A stretch of DNA of 64,000 bases from Amaranthus tricolor (GCF_026212465.1 NC_080053.1:18272806-18336805); one strand, 5' to 3'; numbered from the stretch's first letter, positions 1 to 15,029 are shown. Notes: a model not told the origin generated them from the letters alone. Made by a program: numbers and translations.

Positions 1-640
1 TGGAAAAACTTTGTTGCAAAAAGTAAATGCTACTATGTTTTTAGAAAAAGATACTATCCTATGATTAAAAGTTACTATGACTATATATAGTTACTGTCTT
101 CTTTTTTTGATTTTGGAAAAACTTTGTTGCAAAAGTGAATGCTACTATGTTCTTAGAAAAAGATACTATGTTATGATTAATGGTTACTATGACTATGTAT
201 AGTTACTGTTTTCTTTTTTTAATTTTGGAAAAACTTTGTTGCAAAAGTGAATGCTACTATGTTTTTAGAAAAAGATAATATGTTGTGATTAAAAGTTACT
301 ATGACTATGTATAATTATTGTCTTCTCTTTTGTTAGTTTGAAAAATCTTTGTTTGAAAAGTGAATGCTACTATGTTCTTAGAAAAAGATACTATGTTATG
401 ATTAAAGGTTACTATGACTATATATAGTTACTGTCTTCTTTTTTTAATTTTGGAAAAACTTTGTTGCAAAAAGTAAATACTACTATGTTTTTAGAAAAAG
501 ATACTATCTTATGATTTAAAGTTATTATGACTATATATAGTTACTGTCTTCTTTTTTTAATTTTGGAAAAACTTTGTTGCAAAAGTGAATGCTGCAATGT
601 TCTTAGAAAAAGATACTATGTTATGATTTAAAGTTACTAT
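1..640. repeat. 113-bp tandem repeat array
   Basis: A unit beginning TGGAAAAACTTTGTTGC recurs at about 1, 114, 226, 338, 451 and 564, a period of 112-113 bp, with few substitutions between copies. Each unit also holds several short TTACTATG or ATACTATG words, so there is repetition inside the unit. The array is cut by the left edge of the window, so its full length is unknown. Related TTACTATG-rich sequence, less regular, occurs at 60.75-61.45 kb. No coding potential is credible here. Confidence 0.9.
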
Positions 641-2640
641 GTTCATTTTAAAAGTTACTATGTACTGTATAAGATTATAAATTATTGCACATACCATACT
701 CTTGTAACATGATACTATGTTATGATTAAAGGTTACTATAAATATGTATACATACTGCCTACTAATTACTATGTACTTGAACATGGTTGTAACACCCCGT
801 AATTTATTATGTTAATATTGTAATTTTTTTAAAATAATTTAAGAAAAAACAGTGAAAAGATCACTATGTTCAGGATAAAGATGACAATATTAGTAACTAA
901 AATTACTATGTACTAAACTAAGTCGAGCAAAAAGTCGCCTGAAGACACCATTCGATCACTTCGTTCTTTATCAATATGTTCTTGATAAAGACACCATTTA
1001 CAATACTAAAGTAATTATACTAATCACATTAGCTAGTAATATTTTTCCTTCTAATTGAAACTAGTAGACAAAAACAAAACAAGTTCAGCTTTCTACAACT
1101 AAAAACTTTTTCCATTGGCGAATCTTTTTCCTTCTAATTGAAACTTGTTTGGCAATGGAGCGTCTTTTCCCCTTGAAATTGGACATATCATCTAAAACTT
1201 GAGATCTTTTCTTGTTGAAATCAGATAACAACAAAGAACTTGCAATCTTAGCTCTCGCAACATGCCTCAATGGAGCCTGCATAAGAAATTATCCAATTCA
1301 TTTAATTAGAGTGTCCTTTAATATACATTTAAAAATAATAAAAAGAAGAAAATCGTAACTGCATTCAACATCGGACATTGGAAATCATTTGTTCCTTCAA
1401 AAAGAAGCATGCTTATCATCAGTGGCGAATCCAAGGTTCAAACTCTCTGGGGGCAACAACATATGGATGATTGTCTTACCCTCCACTACCCAAAACACCC
1501 CAAAATAATCAGAGAAATTGATTGTCTTGCAAAAATTTTCACTATCACAAAGGATAAATGAATACACCACACTACAAATCTCAATCTCTACTATTCTACA
1601 TCGACCACCAAATCACTCAATCTCTCCCTCTGTCCTTGTAAGTTTGTTTAAGATAATGACTCTCCGGGATACATCGTCAATTTGCCAAATTCACAGGAAC
1701 TAAACTAATTATGGGACATGCTGCCCTGAAAGTAGTTACTATTTGAGAAATTCCCTAAAACATATCACATAGATATTATGTCATGATAAATCATTATCAT
1801 TTATACAAACACTTGGTGGGCATTACTTTTAGTAGCTCTCAAATAAACAAATTCCATTACAAATAAACACTTAAATATCACAAACAACTTTCACAAACTC
1901 AGATTAATGAAAATCCAGTTTTCCATTTGCATAACTGAATATTAAAGGGAAAGACAAAATTCCCTAAAAACAAAAACCCAAAAGGAAAATAATTGGAAGC
2001 AGTAAGAGAACTATAATCATGGAAATTTGTTTGTTGACAAAGTATCTGACATTTACAAATCATAATTGCAACGTGAAATTAAGAATTTGAGAGCAATAAA
2101 AGAGGGCATTTAGGTGAAATCAATAATTTGATTGACAAATGAATTTGAAAATGGGTAAATTGAAGAAGATTAAAGAAATTATACCTTGACCTAGAAATGA
2201 ATATCATCAATGGCCACACTTCTGAATGTCGAAATTCAGCCGAAAATTCAAAGAACGGTAGAACAAAACAACACAAATAAGCAAAATATCGAGATTTTTG
2301 AGTTTTATTATAGAAAAAATTGAAATTAATTCGAAGAACGGTTGAAGAACAACGAAAAATGTCGAGATTCAGCCAAAAATTTTAAGGATTTAACAAGAAG
2401 AAGATGCAGATTTGATACTGAAATAGAAGAGGAAAATGTAAAATTGAAGATCAAAGAAACTGTGAGAATGAAAATCAGATGAGAGAGAGAGAGAGAGAGA
2501 GAGAAAAGGAAATCGCACGAGAAGGAAGAAAAAAAAGTGCACCGGTGCAAGGGGTAAACCGGTTTGATACTGAAAAAAACTAAAAAACCGATTATAAAAG
2601 GCCATGAACCACGTGCAAAGATCAAACTCATCCTGACCAA
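641..2640. other. AT-rich repeat-family body, no confident gene
   Basis: The TTACTATG words fade out by about 1000. A 65-codon minus-strand reading frame (1085-1282, rich in Lys and Arg) is not recognisable and may be chance. Read on the minus strand, 2640 to 2250 looks like a plant 5' leader, pyrimidine-rich with a (CT)n tract, but no long reading frame follows. I infer a non-autonomous repeat element whose right end is at about 2710. Confidence 0.5.
2481..2504. repeat. (GA)n microsatellite
   Basis: Twelve uninterrupted GA dinucleotides. On the minus strand this is a CT tract of the kind common in plant 5' leaders. Confidence 0.95.
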
Positions 2641-4145
<1,505 letters not shown>

Positions 4146-4148
4146 CTA

Positions 4149-4297
4149 ATATTTCATGATATACCACTGAATTTCTTCGAAATTCTCCATGTATCACACA
4201 AAATGTTCTAATTCACCATATAACATTGAGTTTTCGTCCGTTAGCACAAAATACCATTAATGACAACTGCCGTCAGTGTGCCATTTGTGGTAAATTA
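4149..4297 (+). repeat. MULE left terminal inverted repeat
   Basis: About 150 bp that pairs with 6261-6416. The inner end is marked by GGTAAATTA, and the right copy carries a small duplication of the CACCATATACC motif. Confidence 0.85.
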
Positions 4298-4511
4298 ATA
4301 ATTCACCATATACCATTACTTTTTTTATTTGCGTCAAATACCATTTTTTAAAAAAATATAGTCTTTGGAATTATGATAAACAAAAGAAGTGTCATACAAA
4401 CCAAGTAGTTAACATTTTGTTCAAAAACAACTTGACAATAAACACTATTCACCAAAAAAATGACACTAAACAATGCTAAGTAGCAGCCTTTCTCTTCCCC
4501 CTTGTGTTGCC

Positions 4512-5806
4512 TTATTGTGAAGAGGAAGCTGCATGTTCTGCCTTCTTTGATGATGTCTTTTTTTTCTTGCATGTCACTGCATTGTGGTCTAGTTCTTTGC
4601 ATAGGCTGCATTTGTTATTCTTATGCGTCTTTCCTTTTTTTGCTTCATGAGCAGCTCTTCTCCTTTGCTTAGGTGGTCTGCCAGCATTTCTCTTCCCTTG
4701 GGGTAGTGCAATTTCTGGCACATCTAGTGAAGGCCAGTGAGTTTGATCAGCCATGGGGTGGATGTGGTCTCCATAAGTGAGTTTGTATGCAGCCCCTTGT
4801 AGAAAGGTGAGACAAAATCCCTAGGATCAAGTCTCTGGTTGTAAATGACCCTTAGACCATGCTTGCAAGGGATCCCTGATCCTTGCCATTTCTCACACCC
4901 ACAAGTCATATTTCCAGGGGTGACAGGGAACTTGACATGGCCATCCCTCACCTCAAACTCTCCACCACCAGCTGCAGTGACATGGCAGAACCTAGAATCA
5001 TCAATCCTAGTCGCCAGCACCCCCTTTGCATGTTAGCTCATTAGGTTCCATGCTTACTGCTTTATCGAACCTGGAACCCATTCTTTTCATGCACCAATTC
5101 TTTGGGCTGGGTTGGTTGCCTAGGCTATTGTTGGGTTGACTGTGCAGGGGGTATTTTCTTCTTCTTTGGAGTAAGTTTTTTCCTTCTTGGAGGGTTATTT
5201 GGTAGAGATGTTTGTGAGCATGGAGGTTGTGAGGGTTGAGGTTGTGAGGGTTGATGTTTTGAATCTCTTGGAAAAACCTTATCAGCTGTTGGGGTAGCAA
5301 ACACTCTTACGTATTCAATCCCATCATCATCAACATTTAAAATAGGGATCTCTACAGCCACAGTATATGCCTGCTGGGCCAAAAGCTGCTCCTCAGCTTC
5401 TGCTTCCTCTGCCATCCTTCTATTCTCTTCCTCCATTAGCCTAATATTTTCAACCCTGTTCTTCAAAGTTTTTTCCTAACTAGCTTCTGCAGACTGAAAC
5501 ACAAGAGATGGTCTCTTCTATAAACACTTCAATTTCACTCTTCCCTTCATTCCATTCCCACATTTTTAACATTGCCCCATCATCAACTAACTCTAACTTA
5601 CGATTTGTTCTAGGTTTAGTGACAAACAGGGTGAAGTATTTAGGGAGATATACGTTCTGTTTCACTGAATCCTCAAACATATACTCAATCAACTCCATCA
5701 AATTGGTCTTATCAGTGTCATCCACCCTCACATCAAAAGTACCCCCTGGAGCACGAACTAACAACCACATTGTACTCATCCTAACAACAACATTTACCAA
5801 TAACAC
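4512..5806 (-). pseudogene. MuDR-type transposase remnant lacking its catalytic core
   Basis: Reading on the minus strand from 5806: an open stretch of about 108 codons resembles the PB1-like N-terminus of plant MuDR proteins (a VRAPGGTFDVRVDD-like start and a WEWN-like end). A Glu- and Lys-rich linker follows (about 5466-5125). After several stops the frame resumes at about 5030 with a SWIM zinc finger, whose CGC...CKH residues lie near 4925-4860. A one-base shift in a G run near 4793 separates this from the tail, which holds GRPPKQRRR and a zinc knuckle of the CX2CX4HX4C type (CSLCKELDHNAVTC, near 4610-4570). The roughly 300-residue DDE domain expected between linker and SWIM is missing. 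No functional transposase can be made from this copy. Confidence 0.8.
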
Positions 5807-6260
5807 ATTACATCACAATCCAAACTATAAATCGCATGCAAAACAAAAACACATCACTTTTGCATAATTCAAATTTGCATGCAACACTTCACACTTAACC
5901 CTAACCCTAACTCAAGTTTGCAAAAAAATACAAAATTAGAACTCGAAATGTAAATGGATAATGATAGTAATATCTTGCATATGCTTAATCTAACGAATTA
6001 GCGAACTTTGTATGAAATTCAGTCACGACCACCTGTGTTTAGGTTCCAAATCACTTCACAAACCTGCAATTTACTTCACACAAATCGACGCTTTGCAAAT
6101 TTTTGATGGATTTTAAGGGTTCTAGATCAATGAAGACGAATACAAAGTTTCTTGAATAGAGAAGAAGAAAGATGGGGGGTCAATTTTTTGAAGACATACG
6201 TTGTGTTTGGGAAAGTCAACCCTAACAATGGCGCTAGTTGAATGCGTAAGGGCATACTGG

Positions 6261-6416
6261 TAATTTACCACAAACGGCACACTGACGGCAGTTGTCATTA
6301 ATGGTATTCTGTGCTAACAAACGAAAACTCAATGGTATATGGTGAATTAGAACATTTTGTGTGGTATATGGTATATGGTGAATTTCGAAGAAACTCAGTG
6401 GTATATCATGAAATAT
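6261..6416 (-). repeat. MULE right terminal inverted repeat
   Basis: Reverse-complement partner of 4149-4297. It is slightly longer because of a duplicated GGTATATGGT motif near 6361-6380. Confidence 0.85.
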
Positions 6417-6419
6417 CCG

Positions 6420-6420
<1 letters not shown>

Positions 6421-6500
<80 letters not shown>
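6421..6500. repeat. (TA)n microsatellite, right side of the MULE
   Basis: Eighty bases of almost pure TA directly after the MULE end. It is probably the other part of the array into which the MULE inserted. Confidence 0.95.
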
Positions 6501-6503
<3 letters not shown>

Positions 6504-9500
6504 CTTTAGGAAATACTCTTGATCTTTCTCAAGTTAAGGAACTCATTGGTCGCGCTCTCCTTTATGGGTATGAGTTGCCGTCGTCCTTCCCTCTCTTTAC
6601 AAATCTAAACTTTTATCATACTTAATAAATTAAACCAATAAAACAGTTATTAAATCTGATAAGGCCTAAGGGGTGTTATCGGAAAAATGAAACGAAATGA
6701 ACTTATTTTTATAAGACTAAATAATTAGTTTTAATCTAAACTTATAAAAAGAGATAATAGGTGAATTGGATATCGATTATTAGCTACGTGCCTGCATGGC
6801 ACATAGATAGACCTGAGACATGTGATAACTGATAAGTATACCTAACACTTAATTTGCCTTTTTTTAAAAATTTTGTTAATATTATCCTTTTACTTTTATT
6901 TATAATTTTTTTTGTGTTTTTAAATATCTCCTATTTTAATAACCTAATATATTTAATATTTTTATTTTATGTACATATCAGACTAAATGATTGTAATATA
7001 ATAGTAATTAATTACTCCAATTAAGAGTGGTCCTATTATAGATATACTACTAAAATTCAGATAAAATCAACACTACAATCATATTTATTTTATCTACTAA
7101 ATTCGAAAAACAATTAAATCTGCAACAATTTTAATATAAATTGAAAAAACAGTAAAACAATGTCCAAGATTTACCGGCAAAGAACATGACAGTAGCACCG
7201 ACACTATCTCAGGGACGAGATTTGTTCTTCTCAACATTAAGTACTACTTCAATAAGCACTAATGTGATTTGTAAAATAACCCATCCAACCCATTTGCTAT
7301 GAATCAAGACTTTTGAAGATAACCCCACCCTAATTTAAGGTTTTGAATCCATTTATTTTTGGATCCTATGAATCGGCCGGATCTACATCTTTGAGACTCA
7401 AATCCATCTATGAACCCATTTACATTTTTTAAAAATTATATATTAGCTATCATGTTATTTAATTGTTTGATTTGAAATTTTGTTATATTTCTAAACATTA
7501 CATTATTTTGAATCTTGTGGGTTCATGTAATTTGAAATGTGGTCGATGCATCAATACTTTAAGATTTAAAAGACTTGATAAATATTTTGTTATAAGAACT
7601 TGAATGCTGGAGAGCTATATATATTTATTTATTCTCTCAATTAGTATAATATAAAAAGATCTTTATTGGTCTAAAATATTTAAATAATTTTGAATAGTCG
7701 AAAAATGTATAATACATATTTAAAATATTTTCAGAAAAAAAATTATTTTGGACGATTACAGGTCATTACAAACCGAGTCAACCTATAGGTCAATATTAGA
7801 TGATTTTGTGGGTCAGATTAAACTTTTACAGCACTAATTATAGGTGAGTTTTAGCTTGGTCTATTAAAAAAATCTTATAATAGTTAATTTTGTTTTAAAA
7901 TAATGAATAATATTCATTACAATTATATTTATGATAATTTTCTTTCAAAATTTCTATTAAAACCCTAGCTTGTTACCAAAAATCAAGTTTAATAAAAGAA
8001 AATCATTTTTTGGAGAAGAGAAAAAAAAAATTTCTAAATCTTAAGGGTGTACTTTCAAGTTCCAAATGACTATTTATTTAGTCAATTTACTCCATAAATG
8101 ACCATAGTTCATATTAATTTCGTGAAATTTTGATAATTCTATCGTTAGAATAAAAAAAATCATTATAAAGTCAATCACGGGATATATCAATGAACTTTCA
8201 ACATTGATAATTTGATCACAAAATGGCATCAACAAAGAAAGAAAAAGAAAGTAGATAACAACTTGCAAAGTGCAATCAAGTCCCACACCGAATTTGCAAG
8301 TAGGACTACGTTTTCATAGAGACGTTTGTCCTTACTCAAACATCGTGAATCACGTTAATAATTTTAAATATGCTAGCCTCTTGAAAGACTGTTTTTTTAA
8401 AAGACATATTTTAAATTCAATCTATTAAAAGATTAATGTCTATTTACCATATTCTTAATATCTATTTATATTATTCTTCATGTTTATTTACTGTATCCTT
8501 AGTGTCTACTTTTAATATCTTAAATGTCTACTTACAACATTCTTAATGGCTACTTATAATATTTTAAAAAATATATAATAGATCGGTTCAATTATAGATG
8601 ATCTCTAAAAAAAATCGTCTCTCATAAAAAAGTTAGAATAAATAATACTTTTTAAAAAGTTATAATTCTTGATTCTCATCCTGGTTACTCCTTTCCAAGC
8701 CCACATTTGTAATTAAGAAAATAAATTATAACTTTAAAATTTAATTGTTTTTTTCCATTTAATTGTTATTGTTTGATTTTAATTCTATTCACACAACCTA
8801 TTTTATATTTATTAGTATTTTATTTACAAGAAAACCAAAATTATATGAGATCTTGTAAGATTTATCATAAAATATAAAAATATATACTTTTATAATATAT
8901 TCATATAAATTTTATAATTTTTACATGAAAAAATATATATATCAAGCTCGAATTGTGTATTGACAAGCGTGGGAAGTGATATGGTAAAACTACTAAACTA
9001 TGATACAAAATCGTATCATGGACAGGGTTTTTATGTAAAGTTTGAGCCTTTTTTGAATTTTTGGGGATTGATGCAAAGAAGGGAATTATATGTGTTAAAT
9101 TCTAACATGTTAATTTTTAACATGTAACAAAACTAAAGTCCATGAGACAAAATAAAAATAGTAAATATTGAGACAAAATAATATATTTTTACACCATCAA
9201 TTCATTAGCTAAAATATAACCACAAGACAGGAACCGCAAATAATATTTCTCTAGTTAAGTCCACCAACAATATCTTAAATGACTTTATATACTAATATGT
9301 CGTTTAAGAACTATTTTTTAATTAATTTTATGTGTATAACTCTTGTATTTTAACCTCAGTTTTGCTCTCAAAAGTGTCAAAACCTTGGTAGCACTATCAA
9401 GTTGCCGTATTTTCTATTGTATAAATAAAAGGACACTCCAGTATTCCGCACAAGGCACCGTCTGAGTGATGGTTTTTCTTTTTTCTGAAAGATGCGGGCA

Positions 9501-12500
9501 AATCATACTCGTTCTCCCAAGAAGGAATTAAAGAGAGATGCACGCAGTCAAAAAACCCTCCAACTGGATAAATTTGTTGTTTCTAACCCCTTATGTCTAA
9601 CTCAATTCTATTGAAGATCTTCAAAGAAGAGAGAAGAAGAGAGTAAAAAAGGAGGGGGGGGTAAGAAGTAGTTCAAAGAGATAAACTTAGTTTTTTTTTT
9701 TTTATGATTTTAGTTCTAAAATAAAACTATAGCACCAAATCAGAACATAACATGTGGCATTTTAATTAAATGGGATAAAATAACATGTTACTTCAGATTA
9801 CCATTATCTGGAAGCTCTTTCGTTGCAAATAAGATTAAAAGGTTGGATCTTTGTAGATTAAAAGGTTGGCCTTTTATGTGCATACAGGCTAAAAATTAAC
9901 CTTGTAGAAGCAATTTTTCTAAATTTTTTCAACCAACTAGTTTACTAAATATTAGCATTGACTATTCATTCTGTATTTATATCAAAATAAGTTAAAATTA
10001 TCCGATAAATTATTTTGCCAATTACCTCTAACTGTTTGCATGAAGTCGAGGAGTAAAAACAAAAGAAGAAGAAATACATGAGACTGTTTAGTAATTATCA
10101 TGTTGTTGCAGTGAACAAGAAAGATATCAAGCATGAATTAACAAGGAGGTGTTATTTCTTTGTACCTAATGATGATGTTATAAAATATTTGTGGTCTACT
10201 GAGTCAATTAACACGTGTTGGGAATTTTACGTAAAAAAAGGTTTTATTACTGTCATTGACGTAGCTGATCATCTGCATATGTGAAACAAGTTAGAAAAAA
10301 CCACAATAATTTGCACCATAATTAATATATTATTTTAATCTAGTAATAAACTCATTTCAAAATAAAAATTAATTTAGTAATAAAGTTTGATGATGCACAC
10401 TTTTTCTTTGGTGAGAAATTTGATTAACGTTTTTTTAACATATTTAGAAGATAAAATATCTTCATTTGAGATCTCGTTTGATTCATTTTATTGTATATAT
10501 TTTTTTATTATTTATTTTTTATAAATTTTTATTATGTGTATTTAAAGATATTGAGATTTTTTAAAAGTTATGCAAAAAGTATATGAGAACAACAAAAAAA
10601 TAACAGGGAGTAATTTTTATTGTTCTATTTTCATTTTTTTAAGATTCTGTTTAACACTTAAAACTAAAATAATTTTGATTATGACTTTGAATTTTAAAAA
10701 ATTTATTAAAAAATAATATTGGGATGGTTTTTCCTACATCTATGAATTAAAGATGGTATGCGTACTCTATAATTCATAGTAGTCCTTCCTCCCATGTCAT
10801 ATGATATTGGAATGATATTTTCTTGGCTTATGAAGTATATGCATTGCGTATTATTCCGACTATATGTTAACATTCACAATACGTTGATCAGCCCAATTTA
10901 ACGTGGTATTAGAGCCCGTTTTGTTGTTGGACCTTATAACTAAACATTTAATTTTACCACATGTTAAAAGACCTTTAATTAGATATTTATTCCCAATACG
11001 ATATTTTGAGTTATAAATTTTTAATTTGTAAAACACTACAACATAAAATACTTTTAGTTTGATATATTTAGTGACATTTAATTTAAATGTCACTAATATA
11101 GATTTCTAAAGGAATATATAGTGGATTAGATTTCTAAAGGAATAGATAATATATCTATTGTTTAACGCTTATTTTGTATATATTATCTATTATTAATTGA
11201 TTTATTAATCATATAAATAATATACTAACCATATATAAAATAAAGATTAAACAATAAATAGTTAACAAAATATAATACCAAATAAATAACATAATCATAT
11301 ATATAACACAACATTTATAAATTAATAATTGTTTTACAAATAAATAATTTATAAATTATTCAATTAAAACAATACATAAAATTAAGAGGGTGGGAGTTGA
11401 GGAGGTTAAACTACTAGAAAATGGACGTACAGATGATCGAGTCTTTTTTTAGCGCAAGGGATTCTACATTTTAAACTACGTCAAAATAGACTGTTTAGAT
11501 CACCCAGAAGCGCATCATTAGATAGCTCAACAAAGAGGCGTTTATACTCATCCTATAAAGAAATATTACAAAAATTTAAACAAAATGATAAAAAAAAAAA
11601 AAAAAAAAAGTGCAACATAGTTTAATCTGAATTTAATTAACACAAAAACAACTATTTTATTTTTAAAATTATAAACATCGAATATTTCTATTATAAATTA
11701 CTTTCTCGGATTTTTTACTTTCTCCCGGACACTTTTACACGCCCCAATGCACTAATTCAATCGTTAATATCTCTAATAATACTAATCGAAAAATTATAAA
11801 AACTAAAAATCAATAAAAATCACATTGAGACGATTTTAACACGATCCCACATGAGACTTAACCTATAGATTAACAACAATATAAAAATTAAGTGACATTG
11901 ATCAATAGTGTCAAATTGTCCTTGAGTGCAACTGTGCAAGAAAAAAAAGGAGGAAGTATAAAATAAAAAGTTAAACGTACACACATGATGTGTACGATTA
12001 AATAACTCGTACGAAGAGGGTGTCCTTTAACGCTCGCTCTTGAAAAGATTAATTTATAAAATAAATAAATTGATTGATAGTATTCCTATAGTCCAATATA
12101 GGTATGAATTAACTGTTATTTTTCCTTATCAGACTCTATTTTTGCGTGGGATTTTGGATTGATGATGATGATACTATTTTTTAAATAATAATCGTAAATG
12201 CATGTCTTTTATTTCAATGAGGCTAAAGATTTATAGTTATTTGGTTTTGGATTATAATGTAATAAAGTAAAATGACTTATTAAATTATGTACACTTCTTA
12301 TTTATGAAAGTTGCACATAACGTTTGCTAGTAATGGTCAATCAAAAATAACATTTGTTTGTTTTATCATTAATAAGGATAATATTGAGTACATTCAATCC
12401 TTTCGAACTCCAATTTATGTGTGAGCCACTTAATTTGTGAAAGGAACCACTTAATTAATGACTTGGGGTAATGGAATATTGTTATTGTAAATTCATTAAA

Positions 12501-12818
12501 GTTGCGTTTGAGGATAAACATTTCATTTCAAATTGTAGATTTCTATTATGAAATCAACAATGAAAATTTGAAAATAACAATGGTTGAGAAGTCATTTTCA
12601 AATCTTCATCTTGAACCACTTTTATAACAATGGTGGATTTAACTCAAATTCAAATTTGAATTGTTTTTGTCATATTCTAAATTTGAGTGAAATCTATATT
12701 TTTAAATAAAATCATCATTTCCAAGCATTGCATAAGAATCTTTAATTGCCATAGTTATTTATAGGCTTATAGGCAACTAACTGATTAGTATCTTGATTAA
12801 GCTTGATTATTATATTTA
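6501..12818. other. AT-rich intergenic spacer
   Basis: No gene can be supported over these 6.3 kb. Just after the TA run (about 6501-6590) there is a short readable stretch (ALGNTLDLSQVKELIGRALL) that looks protein-like but cannot be extended or assigned. A 68-codon frame at 10078-10284 is unrecognised. A poly(A) run lies near 11589-11609. The rest is AT-rich with frequent stops in all frames and shows no clear repeat boundary. Confidence 0.6.
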
Positions 12819-13116
12819 GGGGGTGTTTTGTATGAACTTTATAATACCAATTAAGGTATTTAATTACCATTACTCCACATCTATTGTTTGGTATAGTATA
12901 AGGTTAACTCAATCTCTTTCTTGAGGGTAATGGATACCCTTATTTTGTTACCACACATTTATGCCTAGTAACAAATTCCCTTTTTATGATCAAGTAAGTA
13001 TTTCTCTTATAATTTTTAGACCAAATAACATATAACTACAGCCCATACCCTTACCCTTACTCCTCTTTATCATTTTCCTTTCCTTTACATTTTATGTTCC
13101 CATACCAAACACCCCC
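12819..13116. mobile_element. Tourist-like (PIF/Harbinger) MITE
   Basis: A 298-bp element with terminal inverted repeats GGGGGTGTTTTGTATGAAC and, on the other strand at the right end, GGGGGTGTTTGGTATGGGAA. The 3-bp sequence TTA flanks both ends (12816-12818 and 13117-13119), which is the target duplication expected for Tourist/Harbinger elements. It contains no coding sequence. Confidence 0.85.
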
Positions 13117-13289
13117 TTAAAAAGAGAGTTTAGCTTGATTATATAGATCATACTATTGCATAAATGCTGCTAACTAGGTGTAGTAGTTTGGTTCATAGCT
13201 TGTATATTTTGTAAAACCAAATCAAATTAAATTTAATTCGAATTTTAACTCTTCTATCCAAATCCAAACAAATTTTGGTCACAATCTAA

Positions 13290-13765
13290 ATGAAAATTTA
13301 AATAAAATAAGATGTTTTAACAACTTAATTTCAAAAATAAGCTTTGTGAAAACTTAATTCCCAAAATAAGCGTCCGTACATCCAAACCTAGCCTTGGAGT
13401 TACTAACAGCGACTTAAAAAATAAAAAAATAATAAAAAAAAATTTTTTAGTCGCTGTTAGTAACAGCAACTTAATGCGTTTTAAGTTTCCAGTTCTCAGT
13501 TACTTCCTCATTCCAACCTACGAGATTAAGGATTTGACCAGTTAACCTTAAAGTCGTTGTTACTAACAGCGACTTAAGGAGTTGACTGGTCAACTTTATG
13601 GCTTTTATTTTATTTTATTTTTTTTTGTCTTTCGCTGTTAGTAACAGCGATTTACTCCAACGCTAGGTTTAGATGTACGGACGCGGAATTAAGTTTTCAC
13701 GAAGCTTATTTTTGGAATTAAGTTGTTAAATAATCTTATTTTATTCAAATTTTCCAATCTAAATC
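13290..13765. mobile_element. inverted-repeat element with palindromic internal motifs
   Basis: The left arm (about 13290-13410) and the reverse complement of the right arm (about 13650-13765) match over most of their length, including AACAACTTAATT, AAATAAGCTT, GTGAAAACTTAATT and GCGTCCGTACATC. The interior holds four copies of a GCTGTTAGTAACAGC core, in one or other orientation (near 13400, 13460, 13560 and 13640), which is itself nearly palindromic. It has no ORF. Exact ends and target duplication are uncertain because the AT-rich similarity fades outward. I class it as a MITE or foldback element of unassigned superfamily. Confidence 0.7.
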
Positions 13766-15029
13766 AAACCAAACCAAATTAATTCAGTTTAAAGTTTTTA
13801 AGTCCAATTCAAATAATATTTACTCCTTAAAAACAAATCTAAACTACAAATAAATTTGAAAACCAAAATACAAAATTAAAGTCATAGTAGTAAAAGTATG
13901 GATGAAACAATAAAACTTGAATGGTTGATTAAAGGCTTATCTTTGTTTGTAAGAGTGCATGAGATTTTTTTAGTATCGCCTACGAAAATGAAAGCGACAT
14001 GTCATTTAAATTTTGTCAAGAATTTTGGTTTTTGGTTTTTGGTCTTTAGTAGGCTCAAACCTAATCCAAATCAAATTATATGGGTTTATAAAATATATCA
14101 TAATCTAAATCCAAACCAGTATATTAAAAGTCCTAATCATATTTCTTATTCTATTTAGATTAGTTTGGTTTACAGTTTTTATCTGAATAACTTTTAACCC
14201 TACTGCTAACTCAATGAGACAAATTAAGGGTGAAGAATCCATATGGAGTTGAAAAACTAATCTTCTTTGCAATTGTTGAAAATCAAACATGTGTCAAGAG
14301 GATAAAAGAAAAAATCTTCAACTGTTACACCAACCTATGATTCTCAAAGAAAATAAGAATATTTTTTATTTAATGATAGTCCGGATAATCCTTACATGTA
14401 AATGGTGAAAATTAACATTTTCTATAGATGATGAGAATCAAAAACCTGATACAAGGCAAAATGAAAATCGGATCAATCACTAAATTAACCGATAATTCTC
14501 AAGAAAATAAGAACTATTGTTACTATGAAAGTAGGGTTAAAACAATGCTTGAAAAATAAGGAAATATGGGAGAAAATATAAATAATTTGTATTCTAATTT
14601 CTTCAATACATAAAATAACATGTTTCGAGAATAAGTGATCTAATTACAACAACAACTTATCTGATTGTTGATATAAAATGATTGTTATGAAAATGATTTA
14701 TAGTTTAACTTTTATAAAATATACCGTGTTATTTTTATGATGATAAAATTTTATTCATAAAAGTTTTTATTTACAATTTTTCATTACCACTTGATATACC
14801 TCATCAAAAGGTTGTGTTTGAATGGATTATTTGAATGAATATGAAATGATTAAAGTTGCACAAATATTACAATTAAAGATTGATGGATTGAAATGAAAAT
14901 GAGATGATTCAACAAATCAAACCAATTAATAAAATCAGTTGGTCAAACTAACCAGTACTCAAATTAACTATCTTATCAGTTGTTTGTCAAATATCCCCGA
15001 ATAACATAGAAAAATAACCATATAATATA
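13766..15029. other. AT-rich spacer
   Basis: Two small overlapping frames near 13898-14290 lie on opposite strands, have no recognisable motif and show biased AT composition. I see no gene, RNA or defined repeat here. Confidence 0.6.

Larger units (their letters stand above)
4149..6416 (-). mobile_element. Mutator-like element (MULE), internally deleted
   Basis: The element is 2.27 kb with long terminal inverted repeats: 4149-4297 matches the reverse complement of 6261-6416, starting ATATTTCATGATATACCACT at each end. It carries pieces of a MuDR-type transposase gene on the minus strand: an N-terminal PB1-like region, a charged linker, and a C-terminal SWIM zinc finger with a zinc knuckle. 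The catalytic DDE domain that should lie between them is absent. Both ends adjoin TA repeats (2711-4145 and 6421-6500), so it appears inserted in a TA array. I found no clear 9-bp target duplication. It is probably non-autonomous. Confidence 0.85.

Noticed and set aside
1430..1450. B-box-like word (AAGGTTCAAACTC) as a third tRNA-like module
   Set aside because: No A box or stems could be found around it.
6501..6590. Protein-like stretch after the TA run
   Set aside because: About 29 residues look coding, but there is no start, no adjoining exon and no family I can name.
10078..10284. 68-codon plus-strand frame
   Set aside because: It starts with ATG and reads plausibly, but I recognise no family or motif and see no splice partners.
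11415..11445. CACTA-like start (CTACTAGAAAATGG)
   Set aside because: It lacks the leading CA and has no partner end or subterminal repeats.
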